A DNA stretch of 39,771 nt from an uncultured Garciella sp. (GCA_900555725.1 USMD01000001.1:1-39771), one strand, 5' to 3'; counted from the first letter of the stretch, positions 1 through 8,851 are shown. Numbers and translations are program-made. Notes: a model not told the origin generated them from the sequence alone.

Positions 1-511
1 TTTCTAAGAATTTTAAATGATTAGATAAAACCTTTACAATATATTTTGTGGTTAGTCCTACAAAATAGCCTGTAATAATTCCTGATAACATAAGAATAGG
101 CAAGTAAATAAAAATTCTAAAGTTCGAAACCAAAGCAGAGGCTACTAAAAGCTGTCCTATATTGTGGAAAATGGCTCCTACAATGCTGATTCCCATAAGA
201 CTAAAATAATCCTTGTAATAATGATACAAAAGATACATTACGATAGCACTTAATACTCCCCCTGCTATACTAAAGAAAAAGCTGGAGATTACACCTCCAA
301 ATACTGCTCCCATAAAACTTCTTAGGATTACTAAAACAAAGGTTTCTCTAAAACCAAAAAGCACAATGGTAACCATCGTGATAATATTGGCTAGTCCTAA
401 TCTTACCCCTGGGGCTGGTACCGGAACAGGAATAAATCCTTCTATATAATGTAGTGCTAATGAAATAGATAATAATAAAGCCATAAATACTAGTTTTCTT
501 GTATTTTTCAT
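1..511 (-). CDS. Gx transporter / heptaprenyl diphosphate synthase component I-like membrane protein (partial)
   Basis: The reading frame is open from an ATG at 511 to the left edge (about 170 codons) with no stop, so the 3' end lies outside. The protein is hydrophobic with about five membrane segments. It carries the family pattern: a basic N-terminus, an IEGFIPVPVPAPGVRLGLAN stretch near residues 23-42, later HNIGQLLVA, and a terminal segment ending in GLTTKY. This matches the Hpre_diP_synt_I / 'Gx transporter' family, which resembles ECF substrate-binding subunits and often sits near quinone or isoprenoid genes. An AGGAAGG ribosome site lies about 8 bases before the ATG, and a TATACT -10-like box lies further upstream. 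It points the same way as the cit operon but is separated from it by a terminator, so it is probably a separate transcription unit. The substrate cannot be told from sequence. Confidence 0.8.
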   Translation of the reverse strand, partial: MKNTRKLVFMALLLSISLALHYIEGFIPVPVPAPGVRLGLANIITMVTIVLFGFRETFVLVILRSFMGAVFGGVISSFFFSIAGGVLSAIVMYLLYHYYKDYFSLMGISIVGAIFHNIGQLLVASALVSNFRIFIYLPILMLSGIITGYFVGLTTKYIVKVLSNHLKFLE

Positions 512-581
512 AAAATAGTCCTTCCTATTTTCCTTTAAAAATTCTTAATTCTAGTATAACACGAAAGCTTTTGAACTAAAA

Positions 582-672
582 TAATATAAACAGAGTTCTT
601 GGCTTCAGTTTTTACTCTAACTGAAGCTTACTAACAGAATTCTTAGTATCCGTTTTTTGATACTTAGAATTC
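582..672. repeat. Two tandem hairpins with a repeated AACAGARTTCTT head
   Basis: Two perfect or near-perfect hairpins stand side by side: 602-610 pairs with 619-627 (9 bp), and 637-650 pairs with 659-672 (14 bp, one mismatch). Each is preceded by a similar 12-mer, AACAGAGTTCTT and AACAGAATTCTT. There is no U-tract, and they lie upstream of the likely promoter of the gene starting at 511, so they are not an obvious terminator or leader. The function is unknown; it could be a degenerate repeat element. Confidence 0.5.
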
Positions 673-699
673 GTTGTCCTTTAGGAGAAATCTATATTG

Positions 700-746
700 A
701 ACAAAAATACCCGAAAGCCAAGACTTCTTGGTGATGGTTTTCGGGT
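700..746 (-). terminator. Terminator of the citrate lyase operon
   Basis: A 12-bp stem (709-720 with 735-746, one G-U pair) is followed on the minus strand by a short U-run (707-703). It sits 20 bases after the citX stop. Confidence 0.85.
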
Positions 747-766
747 AAAAATCATTCTTTATAAAG

Positions 767-1318
767 TTATATAACTTTGTGTCTCAATATGATTTCTGTA
801 AGTTTTTGCTGCATTTCTTTTACACTATGGACACGACTTCTTCCACAAACCTTTGCATTATTATCACAGATAAGACATTTTCTTTCGAGATACCCTAACT
901 GGGCTCTATCTATAGAGAAAATATCTTCCTTATTTTTTATTAAAATATCAATATCGTAAATCCGTCCAAACTCAGTTTCTTCTAGTTGAATAGCCTCTTC
1001 TTTTAATTTTATTGCATTCTTTGCATCCACAACACAAATGTATTCTGGACCAGTAGGCAAGCTTAAAGACTTTTCATATAAAATGTTCCATTGGTTTTTC
1101 TTCAGCATATTTTTTATCTCATCATATCCTCTTTGAAAAATCTGATGGATTACTTCATTATTTTTTACCGGCCCTGGAATATTTAATTTAAAAGCCAAAA
1201 CTGGCAACAAATATTTTGTCGCCAGTTTTGCTTCTAAAATTGCACGATTCTCTCGGTTTTGAAGAACTTCTTCTAGGGAAGGTTTGGAGCCAGTAGAAAA
1301 TAAATTTTGTTCTGGCAT
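767..1318 (-). CDS. citX: CitX, apo-citrate lyase phosphoribosyl-dephospho-CoA transferase
   Basis: 183 aa, the usual CitX length. It transfers the 2'-(5''-triphosphoribosyl)-3'-dephospho-CoA precursor onto the serine of CitD, making holo-citrate lyase. Diagnostic motifs are FGRIYDIDILI (residues 117-127) and the cysteine-rich RKCLICDNNAKVCGRSRVH (146-164), both hallmarks of CitX. It is the last gene of the operon, 20 bases after citF, and a terminator follows directly. CitX and CitG are separate genes here, not the fused CitXG seen in some enterobacteria and lactobacilli. The ATG at 1318 has a GGAGGTGAG ribosome site. Confidence 0.95.
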   Translation of the reverse strand: MPEQNLFSTGSKPSLEEVLQNRENRAILEAKLATKYLLPVLAFKLNIPGPVKNNEVIHQIFQRGYDEIKNMLKKNQWNILYEKSLSLPTGPEYICVVDAKNAIKLKEEAIQLEETEFGRIYDIDILIKNKEDIFSIDRAQLGYLERKCLICDNNAKVCGRSRVHSVKEMQQKLTEIILRHKVI

Positions 1319-1338
1319 GCTCTCACCTCCTCATCTTT

Positions 1339-2877
1339 TTATTCTTTTACTTTACGTACTATATCAATAATGCTACCATCACGATATTCAATTAAAGCTA
1401 CTACTTGATCCTCGTATTCAATTGGATCAGGGGTTCCAACGATAGTATAGGCTTGTTCTTTCAATTCTTCGATGGTATATTGAGGAACTGGTAAGTTTTT
1501 GAAAGCTTCTATTAAATCTTGTCTTTTTGGATTAACTGCAATTCCCACTTCAGTAACTACAACGTCAATGCTTTCCCCTGGAGTAACTACAGTATTTACC
1601 TTATCTACAACGGTTGGGATTCTACCACGGGTCAAAGGAGTACAAATAATAGATAATTTTGCTGCAGCGGCGGTATCACTATGACCACCAGAAGCCCCTC
1701 TAATGACTCCATCGGAACCAGTAACTACATTTACATTAAAATCTGTATCTATCTCTAAAGCTGATAATACAACCACGTCTAATTGATTTACAGCTGCTCC
1801 CTTGTTGGCTGAACTCGCATAGAAACCTGCATCAATTTCGTAGTGTTTTGCATTGTCCCTTATAGATCCAATGGCATTTTTATCGAAGGTTTGGGTGTCA
1901 ATCAAGGTATCAACTAAGCCTTCTTCAAGCATTTCACACATTTGTTGGGTGATTCCACCTAATGCAAAGCTTGCCTTAATATTGTTTTCCTTCATGGCTT
2001 CTCTTAGATAACGGGAAACAGCCAAAGTAGATCCACCGGAACCTGACTGAAAGGAAAATCCATCTTTAAAATAAGGAGAATTTATAATTACCTCATTAGC
2101 ATTTTGGGCAATTAATAAATCCTTAGGGCTCTTGGTAATACGAGTAGCGCCCTTTGCAATTCCATCAGGATCTCCGATAGAATCTACCTGTACAACATAA
2201 TCTACATCTGTTTGAGGAATACTAATAGGAGTATTTGGATATGAAACTAGATTATCTGTAATAACAACTACTTTATCAGCATATTTTGCATCTACCTTTG
2301 CATAACCTAAGGATCCACAAGGGGCCTTTCCATGAGTCCCATTTACGTTTCCGTATTCATCAGAAGATGGAGCTCCTAAAAATGCTACGTCAATATGAAT
2401 ATCTCCAGATTCAATCGCTCTTGCACGCCCTCCGTGGGAACGAATCACTACTGGATTGTCCATAATTCCATGAGAAATAGCTGCTCCTAATTTATCCCTA
2501 AGTCCACTGGAAGTAACATTGGTTACTACTCCATTTTTAATATGTTCGATTAATGGTTCATGTACATTCGAAATAGAGCTTGGAGCAATGGATAGATTTT
2601 TAATTCCCATTTTTGCGATTTCTTCCATTACCATATTTAACACAGCATCTCCTTCACGAAAATGATGGTGGAAAGAAATGGTCATTCCATCCTTTAATCC
2701 TACTTTTTCGATTGCTTCCCTAATGGAACTTAATAGTTTAGATTCTCCTGGATGAATCGCAGTCACTTTTCCAGCTGCTCTTTTGTAAGAAGGTTTTCTA
2801 GCAAATTGTCCTTCAAAGGTACCATATTGATTTGCATATTCTTCTGGAATTTCACGCCCAATTTTATTTACGGTCAT
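1339..2877 (-). CDS. citF: Citrate lyase alpha subunit (citrate:acetyl-ACP transferase)
   Basis: 512 aa, full length for CitF. The alpha subunit swaps the acetyl group on the CitD thioester for citrate, giving citryl-ACP and acetate. It belongs to the CoA-transferase superfamily, and glycine-rich stretches such as FLGAPSSDEYGNVNG, FQSGSGGSTL and GASGGHSD are visible. The start at 2877 has an AAAGGAG site and overlaps the last 14 bases of citE, so translation of the two is probably coupled. It is cytoplasmic, in the CitDEF complex. No frameshift or missing segment is seen. Confidence 0.97.
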   Translation of the reverse strand: MTVNKIGREIPEEYANQYGTFEGQFARKPSYKRAAGKVTAIHPGESKLLSSIREAIEKVGLKDGMTISFHHHFREGDAVLNMVMEEIAKMGIKNLSIAPSSISNVHEPLIEHIKNGVVTNVTSSGLRDKLGAAISHGIMDNPVVIRSHGGRARAIESGDIHIDVAFLGAPSSDEYGNVNGTHGKAPCGSLGYAKVDAKYADKVVVITDNLVSYPNTPISIPQTDVDYVVQVDSIGDPDGIAKGATRITKSPKDLLIAQNANEVIINSPYFKDGFSFQSGSGGSTLAVSRYLREAMKENNIKASFALGGITQQMCEMLEEGLVDTLIDTQTFDKNAIGSIRDNAKHYEIDAGFYASSANKGAAVNQLDVVVLSALEIDTDFNVNVVTGSDGVIRGASGGHSDTAAAAKLSIICTPLTRGRIPTVVDKVNTVVTPGESIDVVVTEVGIAVNPKRQDLIEAFKNLPVPQYTIEELKEQAYTIVGTPDPIEYEDQVVALIEYRDGSIIDIVRKVKE

Positions 2878-3772
2878 TTGATTGCTCTCCTTTCCTATAA
2901 ATGCCAGCGGCTTGTGCTAACATCAATGTTCGTTGTGCTCTTTCAATAATTGGCTTATCTATCATTTTTCCATTTAATGCAACCACTCCTGAACCTTTAT
3001 CCTCTGCTTCTTCTGCTGCATAGATAACATCTTTTGCATTAGAAATTTCTTTTTCAGTTGGAGTATATACAGAGTTAACCACTGGAATCTGACGGGGATG
3101 GATTACTGATTTTCCATCAAAACCTAATTGTTTAATAAACTCAACTTCTCGTCTTAAGGTTTCCAAATCATCTACATTAGAAAATACTGTATCTAATGCT
3201 GCAATCCCTACTGCCCTTGCGGCATGAACAATCATAGATCTTGCAAAGAAAAGTTCTTCACTATTTCTTTCAGGATATCGTCTTGTTTTCATGGCCGTTA
3301 CATAATCTTCTGCTCCTATGGCAATACCAATCAAACGATCACTTGACTCAGCAATAGAAAGTGCATTTAACACTCCCTTAGGTCCTTCAATAGCTGCCAT
3401 GATTTTAGTAGAGCCAACTTCTCTCCCACATTGTCTTTCTGCCTGTTCAATAATTTCTTCTACATCTAACACATCTTGAGCGATTTCAGTTTTTGGCAAA
3501 CGAATTCCATCAATTCCTGCACGAACCATTGCATGAATATCATCTTTTCCACCATTGTCTAGACTATTGATACGAACTAAAGTTTCTGTATTTCCATAAT
3601 CAATCGTTTTTACTGCTTGATATACTAGGAAACGAGCAGTATCTTTTTCTTTTAATGAAATAGAGTCCTCTAAATCAAACATAATAGAATCTGCCCCATA
3701 AATCCTTGCATCCCGTAACATTCCTGCATTACTTGCGGGGACAAACATCATTGTTCTTCTTAAACGTTCCAT
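2864..3772 (-). CDS. citE: Citrate lyase beta subunit (citryl-ACP lyase)
   Basis: 302 aa from the ATG at 3772. The frame is open from a TTG at 3790, but that codon lies upstream of the GGGAGG ribosome site, so 3772 is chosen. CitE cleaves citryl-CitD to acetyl-CitD and oxaloacetate. It is a TIM-barrel HpcH/HpaI-type lyase. Visible family features are MERLRRTMMFVPASN at the N-terminus, SIMFDLEDSIS with the acidic metal-site residues, and AIEGPKGVLNA. It overlaps citD by 13 bases at its start and citF by 14 bases at its end, which fits stoichiometric production of the complex. Confidence 0.97.
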   Translation of the reverse strand: MERLRRTMMFVPASNAGMLRDARIYGADSIMFDLEDSISLKEKDTARFLVYQAVKTIDYGNTETLVRINSLDNGGKDDIHAMVRAGIDGIRLPKTEIAQDVLDVEEIIEQAERQCGREVGSTKIMAAIEGPKGVLNALSIAESSDRLIGIAIGAEDYVTAMKTRRYPERNSEELFFARSMIVHAARAVGIAALDTVFSNVDDLETLRREVEFIKQLGFDGKSVIHPRQIPVVNSVYTPTEKEISNAKDVIYAAEEAEDKGSGVVALNGKMIDKPIIERAQRTLMLAQAAGIYRKGEQSNDRK

Positions 3773-4080
3773 GCTTCTAGTCCCTCCCAATCAATATTTT
3801 GTGTCCTTTCGGCAGCACGATGAACCGCTGCAATGGTTCTAGCTTTGATAGTGCAATCTAGGGCACCTTTATCTTCTATTAGAACCCTTGCATCTTGAAT
3901 TCCTAACTTATTTAAAGTTTCTTGTACTACTTGAAGAATTCTTTTCCCATATTGTTTTGCCACACTACTATTTAATTGAATTTCAATTCCTTTTCCTGGA
4001 TTTTGATCAATTAAAATCTGACAATCGGATGATTCTACAGTACCTGCAATTGCTTGCTTTTTAATTTCCAATTTTTCCAC
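3760..4080 (-). CDS. citD: Citrate lyase acyl carrier protein (gamma subunit)
   Basis: 106 aa, starting at a GTG (4080) behind AAGGAGTG. CitD carries the phosphoribosyl-dephospho-CoA arm. The attachment site is visible as AGTVESSD, and by alignment with Klebsiella CitD (Ser14) the modified residue should be Ser17. The motif DKGALDCTIKARTIAAVHRA near the C-terminus is also typical of the family. The C-terminus extends a few residues past the usual end and overlaps citE. Confidence 0.96.
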   Translation of the reverse strand: MEKLEIKKQAIAGTVESSDCQILIDQNPGKGIEIQLNSSVAKQYGKRILQVVQETLNKLGIQDARVLIEDKGALDCTIKARTIAAVHRAAERTQNIDWEGLEAWNV

Positions 4081-4086
4081 AGTATT

Positions 4087-5115
4087 TCACTCCTTATTTT
4101 GTAATTTTTTTTGCACCAAATTACCCTTTGAAGAATTTAAGTAATCATAAGTAGTTGTTGGTACAAGGGGTTTGATTTTCTCTAGATCCCCTTCTACCAA
4201 CAATTGACGAATCCTGGAAGCGCTAATGACTTCTTCCCCTTCCTTTTTTCGTGGGATGATGATTAAACTTGGCTTTCCATCAAAAACTTCAGCCATGACC
4301 TCGTTATATATATTGGTGGCTTCAGAATAGGGTTCTTCTCCCACATATCTACGGGTAATAGATAAGGCAGGAGCAATGAATTCTTTAAATATAGTTGCAT
4401 CTAACATAGCATGTATCTTTGTTACATTGGTGTTTTCCTTTAAAAAATAAGAGGGAAAAGTAGCACTTGAAACCATATAATTACCAGTTTCATGTACATG
4501 TACATTGTTTAAATGGACTACTCCCATTTTTACAAGATGAAGCCGATCCTCTGCTGGAAATACAGAAGCATCTTCTGATAGTACAAACAAATGAACTACA
4601 TCGTTTTCCTTAGCGGCTCTTTCCACCAAATGTAAATGTCCCTTTGTAAAGGGATTCGCATTCATCACAATTCCAGCAATAGCATTTCCTTCTACCTTTT
4701 TTTGTTTCAAGTTTTTAATAAAATAAGGAAAGCCGAAGTTTGCTTTTTCCATAAAGACCAACTCACCCTTCACCCGGGCAATCTCTTGAAACCCTAGATA
4801 AGTAAAAGATTGACTTGCTGAAGGTTTCGTATACACATAACAAGCATTTTGGCCATTTTCAAATACTATATTCATTAAATGGGAAATAAGCTGATTAATA
4901 ACGCCTCCACCAGTGTATTCTTTAGAAACTGCAATACACTTTAGCACATTCCTAGCAATGGAACCAGTGGCAATTATTTTATCTCCATCATATAGACCAA
5001 CGGTATACTCAACATTTTCCTCTGGGCGAATCCCTGCTTGATAAAGTAAATATTTCCAAATCTCCCGGTGTTTTTTATCTTTTTTCACCCACAAACGCCT
5101 TAATTGAAAATCCAT
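4087..5115 (-). CDS. citC: [Citrate (pro-3S)-lyase] ligase
   Basis: 342 aa from the ATG at 5115, preceded by AGGAAAAGGGG. The frame stays open to 5208, but that would overlap the transporter. CitC acetylates the thiol of the CitD prosthetic group with acetate and ATP, switching the lyase on. The N-terminal third looks like a GNAT acetyltransferase fold (GGGVINQLISHL). The C-terminal part is a nucleotidyltransferase with NANPFTKGHLHLVERAA (TKGH is the HxGH-type ATP motif) and SASRIRQLL. It lies between the transporter and citD, the usual place in cit operons. Confidence 0.95.
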   Translation of the reverse strand: MDFQLRRLWVKKDKKHREIWKYLLYQAGIRPEENVEYTVGLYDGDKIIATGSIARNVLKCIAVSKEYTGGGVINQLISHLMNIVFENGQNACYVYTKPSASQSFTYLGFQEIARVKGELVFMEKANFGFPYFIKNLKQKKVEGNAIAGIVMNANPFTKGHLHLVERAAKENDVVHLFVLSEDASVFPAEDRLHLVKMGVVHLNNVHVHETGNYMVSSATFPSYFLKENTNVTKIHAMLDATIFKEFIAPALSITRRYVGEEPYSEATNIYNEVMAEVFDGKPSLIIIPRKKEGEEVISASRIRQLLVEGDLEKIKPLVPTTTYDYLNSSKGNLVQKKLQNKE

Positions 5116-5152
5116 TGTACCCCTTTTCCTTTCTAAAATCCACCTTGAAAAA

Positions 5153-6469
5153 TTATTTAAACAGTGGTACAGCACCTGTAATGGCTGCCATAGCAATGAA
5201 GATAACAAAAATTCCTACTGCCCATTTACCAGATTCTTTTTGCCATTCACCCATATCTAAACCAGTTAAATTTAATAGTAGGTAAATGAAGGCAACCAAT
5301 GGACTAAGTAAGTGGAATGCCTGTCCTAATAGGGAAGCAACCCCTAATTCAGCAGCTGTAAATCCATATTGTGCACCTGCTTCAGCTAATACTGGTAATA
5401 CTCCAAAGTAGAATGCATCATTGGATAAGAAGAATGTACCAGGAGCAGATAAAATAGCAACAATAAATCCCCAGAAACTACCCCAGCTTTTGGGAATAAT
5501 ATTCGTCAAACTTACTGCTAAGGCATCTGCCATACCTGTTCCAGTGAAAAGTCCCATGAAGATACCTGCGCCAAGCACCAAGATAACTACTTGAACTGCA
5601 TCTCCTGCATTATCTTGAATACGTTGTTTTTGTTCTTTCAATGAATGATAATTAATAATCAATGCAAGTGCAGTACCAACTAAGAATAATACAACAGAAG
5701 GTAGGGTTCCTAGGACTAACATAGCAATCAATGCAATGGTCATAATCCAGTTGATCCAAATATATTGAGGCCGTTTTAAAGCATCAGCTTCAGGATCTGT
5801 GGTAGCCGATAATTCAGCTAATTCTGCCGTTGTCATTTTTTGAATTCCAAGACGTTTACGTTCTTTTTTCCCCATATAATAGGCAACAAATAGCATATAA
5901 ATAATCGCTGCAATCATGCTAGGAACTAAAGCCCTCAGTACTTCTTGCTCATTTAAATCTAATACAGAGATGGCACGGGCAGTAGGTCCACCCCAAGGAA
6001 GTAAGTTCATAATGGTGTTCATGAGAATAACGATTACACCAAAATTCATAATTTTAAGATTTAATTTCCTATAAATTGGTAAAAATGCTGTACATGTAAT
6101 TAATGTAGTAGTAGTTCCATCACCATTTAAAGAAACCCCAGCAGCTACAATAGCAGTACCTACCAATATTTTTACAGGATCTCCTTTAGAAGTTTTAATT
6201 ACAAAATTTGTTAAAGGATCAAACATACCTGCATTTAACATCACAGAAAAATACAGGATAGCAAAAAGCAACATGATACCTGTTGTGGAAGTATCCTGTA
6301 TCCCTTGCAATGCCATTTCCCCAATATTGGTTGGGAATATACCAACAAGGACCCCAATAATAGCAAATAGCAATGGTACAAGAACCAATGCTGAAAATGG
6401 TGTCAACTTTTTCCTAATAATAAGAAACATAAATACAATGATCATTGCATAAGAAAATAATGTAACCAT
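5153..6469 (-). CDS. CitMHS-family citrate transporter
   Basis: 438 aa with 11-12 predicted membrane helices. The family is the CitM/CitH-type proton symporters of Bacillus that take up citrate complexed with a divalent metal. Family signatures include SLNGDGTTTTLITCTAFLPIY, NLLPWGGPTARA and a C-terminal FFLSNDAFYFGVLPVLAEA. It is the first gene of the structural operon, 37 bases before citC, and so very likely supplies citrate to the lyase. The metal preference cannot be read from sequence. The ATG at 6469 has GGAGAG. Confidence 0.93.
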   Translation of the reverse strand: MVTLFSYAMIIVFMFLIIRKKLTPFSALVLVPLLFAIIGVLVGIFPTNIGEMALQGIQDTSTTGIMLLFAILYFSVMLNAGMFDPLTNFVIKTSKGDPVKILVGTAIVAAGVSLNGDGTTTTLITCTAFLPIYRKLNLKIMNFGVIVILMNTIMNLLPWGGPTARAISVLDLNEQEVLRALVPSMIAAIIYMLFVAYYMGKKERKRLGIQKMTTAELAELSATTDPEADALKRPQYIWINWIMTIALIAMLVLGTLPSVVLFLVGTALALIINYHSLKEQKQRIQDNAGDAVQVVILVLGAGIFMGLFTGTGMADALAVSLTNIIPKSWGSFWGFIVAILSAPGTFFLSNDAFYFGVLPVLAEAGAQYGFTAAELGVASLLGQAFHLLSPLVAFIYLLLNLTGLDMGEWQKESGKWAVGIFVIFIAMAAITGAVPLFK

Positions 6470-6501
6470 GTTTCACTCTCCTTTTTTTATTTTGTTTTCA
6501 A

Positions 6502-6529
6502 TGTATAACGTACATTTTTAGTGTATAAC
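6502..6529 (-). promoter_or_regulatory. Promoter/operator region of the cit structural operon
   Basis: TGTATAAC occurs twice in direct orientation, at 6502-6509 and 6522-6529, exactly 20 bp (two helix turns) apart. On the minus strand each contains TATACA. TTGTTA-N18-TATACA could serve as -35/-10, so a bound protein would cover the promoter. The GntR regulator encoded two genes upstream is the natural candidate. This is inference. Confidence 0.45.
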
Positions 6530-6621
6530 AAGAAAACTCATCCTTCCATGGGTTAAACAGAAAAAAAAATTTAAAGACACTCTAAATAATATGTGCACAT
6601 AAAATAAACAATATAACCATA

Positions 6622-6654
6622 AAAAATATAATCCCGGGAAAGGATTATATTTTT
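6622..6654 (-). terminator. Terminator after citG (bidirectional in form)
   Basis: A perfect 13-bp stem (6622-6634 with 6642-6654) has an A/T-rich foot on both sides. It separates the gntR-citG transcript from the structural operon, so the two are probably transcribed separately. Confidence 0.85.
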
Positions 6655-6668
6655 ATTATGCACTAACT

Positions 6669-7598
6669 TTACAAAATTTTTTCTAGTTTTCCTAAAAATA
6701 TTGAAATAATTAATAAATCTGCACTTCCCCCTGGACTAATATGTTTTTCAACAAATAAATCATTCATTTTCCTTATTTTTTCCAAGGCTTTTTTTTGGGC
6801 AAGTCCTCCGTTTTTTATAAATTCTTTGGTTTCCCTTTTCACTAATTCTAAGGCCTCTAATCCACCACGATGAACCACATTAGAATCCTCAACGGTTGAC
6901 ATGAATAAAAATAAAATTTCTAATAGACGAAATTTTAGACTTTGTTCTTTATTTTGAAAACGCATTCTTGTCATAATCTGATAGTGAATAAGGGGGTAGC
7001 CCGCCTCTGCCTCTCCCCGAATCCCAGTAAATTTATATTTTAGATATAATTTTTCTCCATGGGTCAAGCTGCTTTTGTTATGAATATCTTTAAAGTCTTT
7101 TTGAATCAATCCTTTGGTCATTTTTTTTATAATTTCAAATATTTTATCGGTATCTTCTTTTTTAAAAATAGGAAAATCTTCAAAAGAATCTAAATGTCCT
7201 TGCAAAATCAAACCTGTAGCTGCTAAAAAAATCCCCATAGAAAAGATAATTCCTTTATGAGTATTGACATTTTTGGTTTCCTGTAACATTTGTCTTTCCA
7301 ACTCCATCCCTATAGGACGAATTCTTTGAAATAATGTTTTAGGAGAGTCCTTCCATAAAAGTCCCTTTTGGGCAAATTGATAAAACCCGTGATACAAACT
7401 ACCTCCGCTGTCCATAAAAGTATAAATGTCCATATCATCATGGGCACCTCTATTAACGGGATCTACTAAACCTGGTTTGGGAAATAGTACCGCTTCGTAT
7501 AATACTGCTTGTTGAGCATAAATAGCCAACTGATTTGCCCAGTTTTCTATTTTTAAATTTTTATTTTTCACTTGTTTGCTTTCTATTTTCTCTCTCAT
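6669..7598 (-). CDS. citG: CitG, triphosphoribosyl-dephospho-CoA synthase
   Basis: 309 aa. It makes the citrate lyase prosthetic-group precursor from ATP and dephospho-CoA, and CitX then attaches it. Family motifs are FPKPGLVDPVNRGAHDDMDIYTFMDSG near residues 40-65, NTHKGIIFSMG, SLTHGEKLY, GIRGEAEAGYP and the C-terminal SPGGSADLL. The start at 7598 lies inside the end of the upstream gntR gene (38-base overlap) with only a weak AGGAAA site, so it probably depends on translation of gntR. Confidence 0.94.
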   Translation of the reverse strand: MREKIESKQVKNKNLKIENWANQLAIYAQQAVLYEAVLFPKPGLVDPVNRGAHDDMDIYTFMDSGGSLYHGFYQFAQKGLLWKDSPKTLFQRIRPIGMELERQMLQETKNVNTHKGIIFSMGIFLAATGLILQGHLDSFEDFPIFKKEDTDKIFEIIKKMTKGLIQKDFKDIHNKSSLTHGEKLYLKYKFTGIRGEAEAGYPLIHYQIMTRMRFQNKEQSLKFRLLEILFLFMSTVEDSNVVHRGGLEALELVKRETKEFIKNGGLAQKKALEKIRKMNDLFVEKHISPGGSADLLIISIFLGKLEKIL

Positions 7599-8289
7599 TT
7601 TCCTGTCTTTCCATTTCTCTTATAATAAATTTTTCCGAATAGGCTAAATGCTCCTTGATAATCAATCCCACTTGATTTTCATTTTGATTTCTCATAGCTC
7701 GATAGATCATCCAATGTTCATCAAGAGCTCTTCGTCTCCTGACGTCTTCCGCCATTGAGATATCTCTAAAGCGCATAAGATATTCCCGCAATTTAGTAAC
7801 AATAGATTTTAGTCGAGGCATTTGGCTAAAGGTATATATTGTTTCATTAAATTCAGAAAAAAGCTGAGTAACTTCTTCTATTTTTTTATTTGTCTTATTG
7901 GCTTCTTCCGTTTTATTGAGTAAATCTTCTATTTGTTGAAATTGTTCTTCTGTCATTAGATTCATGGCATTAGTGGTCGCTACGATATCTAATGCCACAC
8001 GAATTTTATATATTTCCTTTGCATCTTCAATAGAAATTTTCTTTACGATTACCCCATATCTTGGAATATATTCTACTAAGCCTTCTTCTTCTAACCGGTG
8101 TAGGGCGTCTCGAATAGGCGTACGACTAATATTCATACGTTCAGCATATTCCTTTTCATTAATCCTTTGTCCAACTGGAATGGCTCCTTTAATAATAGCT
8201 TTCCTTATTCCGTCAAAAACAATTTCATTTAAAGGTTTATATTGACTCATGTCTGAAAATTTAATAATTTCACCAATGTAATCTTCCAT
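7561..8289 (-). CDS. GntR-family (FCD-type) regulator, probable regulator of citrate genes
   Basis: 242 aa from the ATG at 8289, which has an excellent AAAGGAGG site; the frame is open to 8370, but that part lacks a site. The N-terminal winged helix is clear (INEKEYAERMNISRTPIRDALHRLEEEGLVEYIPRYGVIV, typical of GntR). The rest is helical, as in FCD ligand-binding domains. Its place ahead of citG and the cit operon suggests a role like that of CitO in Enterococcus or Lactococcus-type systems. Whether it activates or represses, and whether citrate is the ligand, is not visible. Confidence 0.9.
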   Translation of the reverse strand: MEDYIGEIIKFSDMSQYKPLNEIVFDGIRKAIIKGAIPVGQRINEKEYAERMNISRTPIRDALHRLEEEGLVEYIPRYGVIVKKISIEDAKEIYKIRVALDIVATTNAMNLMTEEQFQQIEDLLNKTEEANKTNKKIEEVTQLFSEFNETIYTFSQMPRLKSIVTKLREYLMRFRDISMAEDVRRRRALDEHWMIYRAMRNQNENQVGLIIKEHLAYSEKFIIREMERQENERENRKQTSEK

Positions 8290-8354
8290 TCTTCTGCCTC
8301 CTTTTAAACATTTCTCTCCAAAAGACAATTCATCCATTAAAATGAATAGTATAA

Positions 8355-8372
8355 GATTGTAAGACAACAATC
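8355..8372 (-). promoter_or_regulatory. Possible GntR autoregulatory palindrome
   Basis: GATTGT (8355-8360) and ACAATC (8367-8372) form an inverted repeat with 6-base spacing, 66 bases ahead of the gntR start. A TATACT-like -10 box follows it on the minus strand. It could be the operator for the GntR protein, but it does not resemble the TGTATAAC pair at the structural operon. Confidence 0.3.
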
Positions 8373-8459
8373 CCTGCAGATAATTGTCTATAATGATGTA
8401 TTATATCACATTTTTTGATATATTTATCCTAATTTTTCACATTATAACCGTTTTTCACA

Positions 8460-8497
8460 ATAAGAAAGCACCTTGCTTTTGCAAAGTGCTTTCTTAT
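8460..8497 (-). terminator. Hairpin after the 59-aa gene
   Basis: A 15-bp stem with one mismatch (8460-8474 with 8483-8497) lies directly after the stop codon at 8500. The downstream U-run on the minus strand is poor, so the terminator role is likely but weak. Confidence 0.55.
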
Positions 8498-8499
8498 CC

Positions 8500-8679
8500 T
8501 TATTCAATCCTTCCTAAAAGTTCTTGTAGTCTTTTGGCATGATGTCCGTGGTCCTCTGCGATTTGTTTAAATACCTGTTGTATTTCTGGATCCTCTACCC
8601 TTTTAGACTGTACCTCAAAATCCCTTACCTTTTCTTGTTCATCTAATAATGCTTTCATTAAAATATCCCGTTGTTTCAT
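8500..8679 (-). CDS. Small helical protein, ferritin/rubrerythrin-like half domain
   Basis: 59 aa from the ATG at 8679, preceded by GGAGGTGTTAAT; the frame runs further upstream but without a site. The sequence is almost wholly amphipathic helix: a first helix with DEQEKVRDFEVQ, then DPEIQQVFKQIAEDHGHHAKRLQELL. The E..H pattern resembles one half of a ferritin-like four-helix bundle. It is far shorter than any ferritin-like enzyme, so it would have to dimerise if it binds metal. It could also be a spore-associated small protein. No function is assigned. Confidence 0.7.
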   Translation of the reverse strand: MKQRDILMKALLDEQEKVRDFEVQSKRVEDPEIQQVFKQIAEDHGHHAKRLQELLGRIE

Positions 8680-8851
8680 ATTAACACCTCCTGCCTCTTT
8701 GATGATATGATATACCCCTTGCATTCACATACTCTTAAAATATAGGTTCATTGGGTTTAGTTATTTAGTTCAGTTTTTTAGTTTCTGGACTAAAACTATA
8801 TTGTTAGTATTTCCTATTTATGATTCTTTATTTATTTAATTTCCTCTTAAT

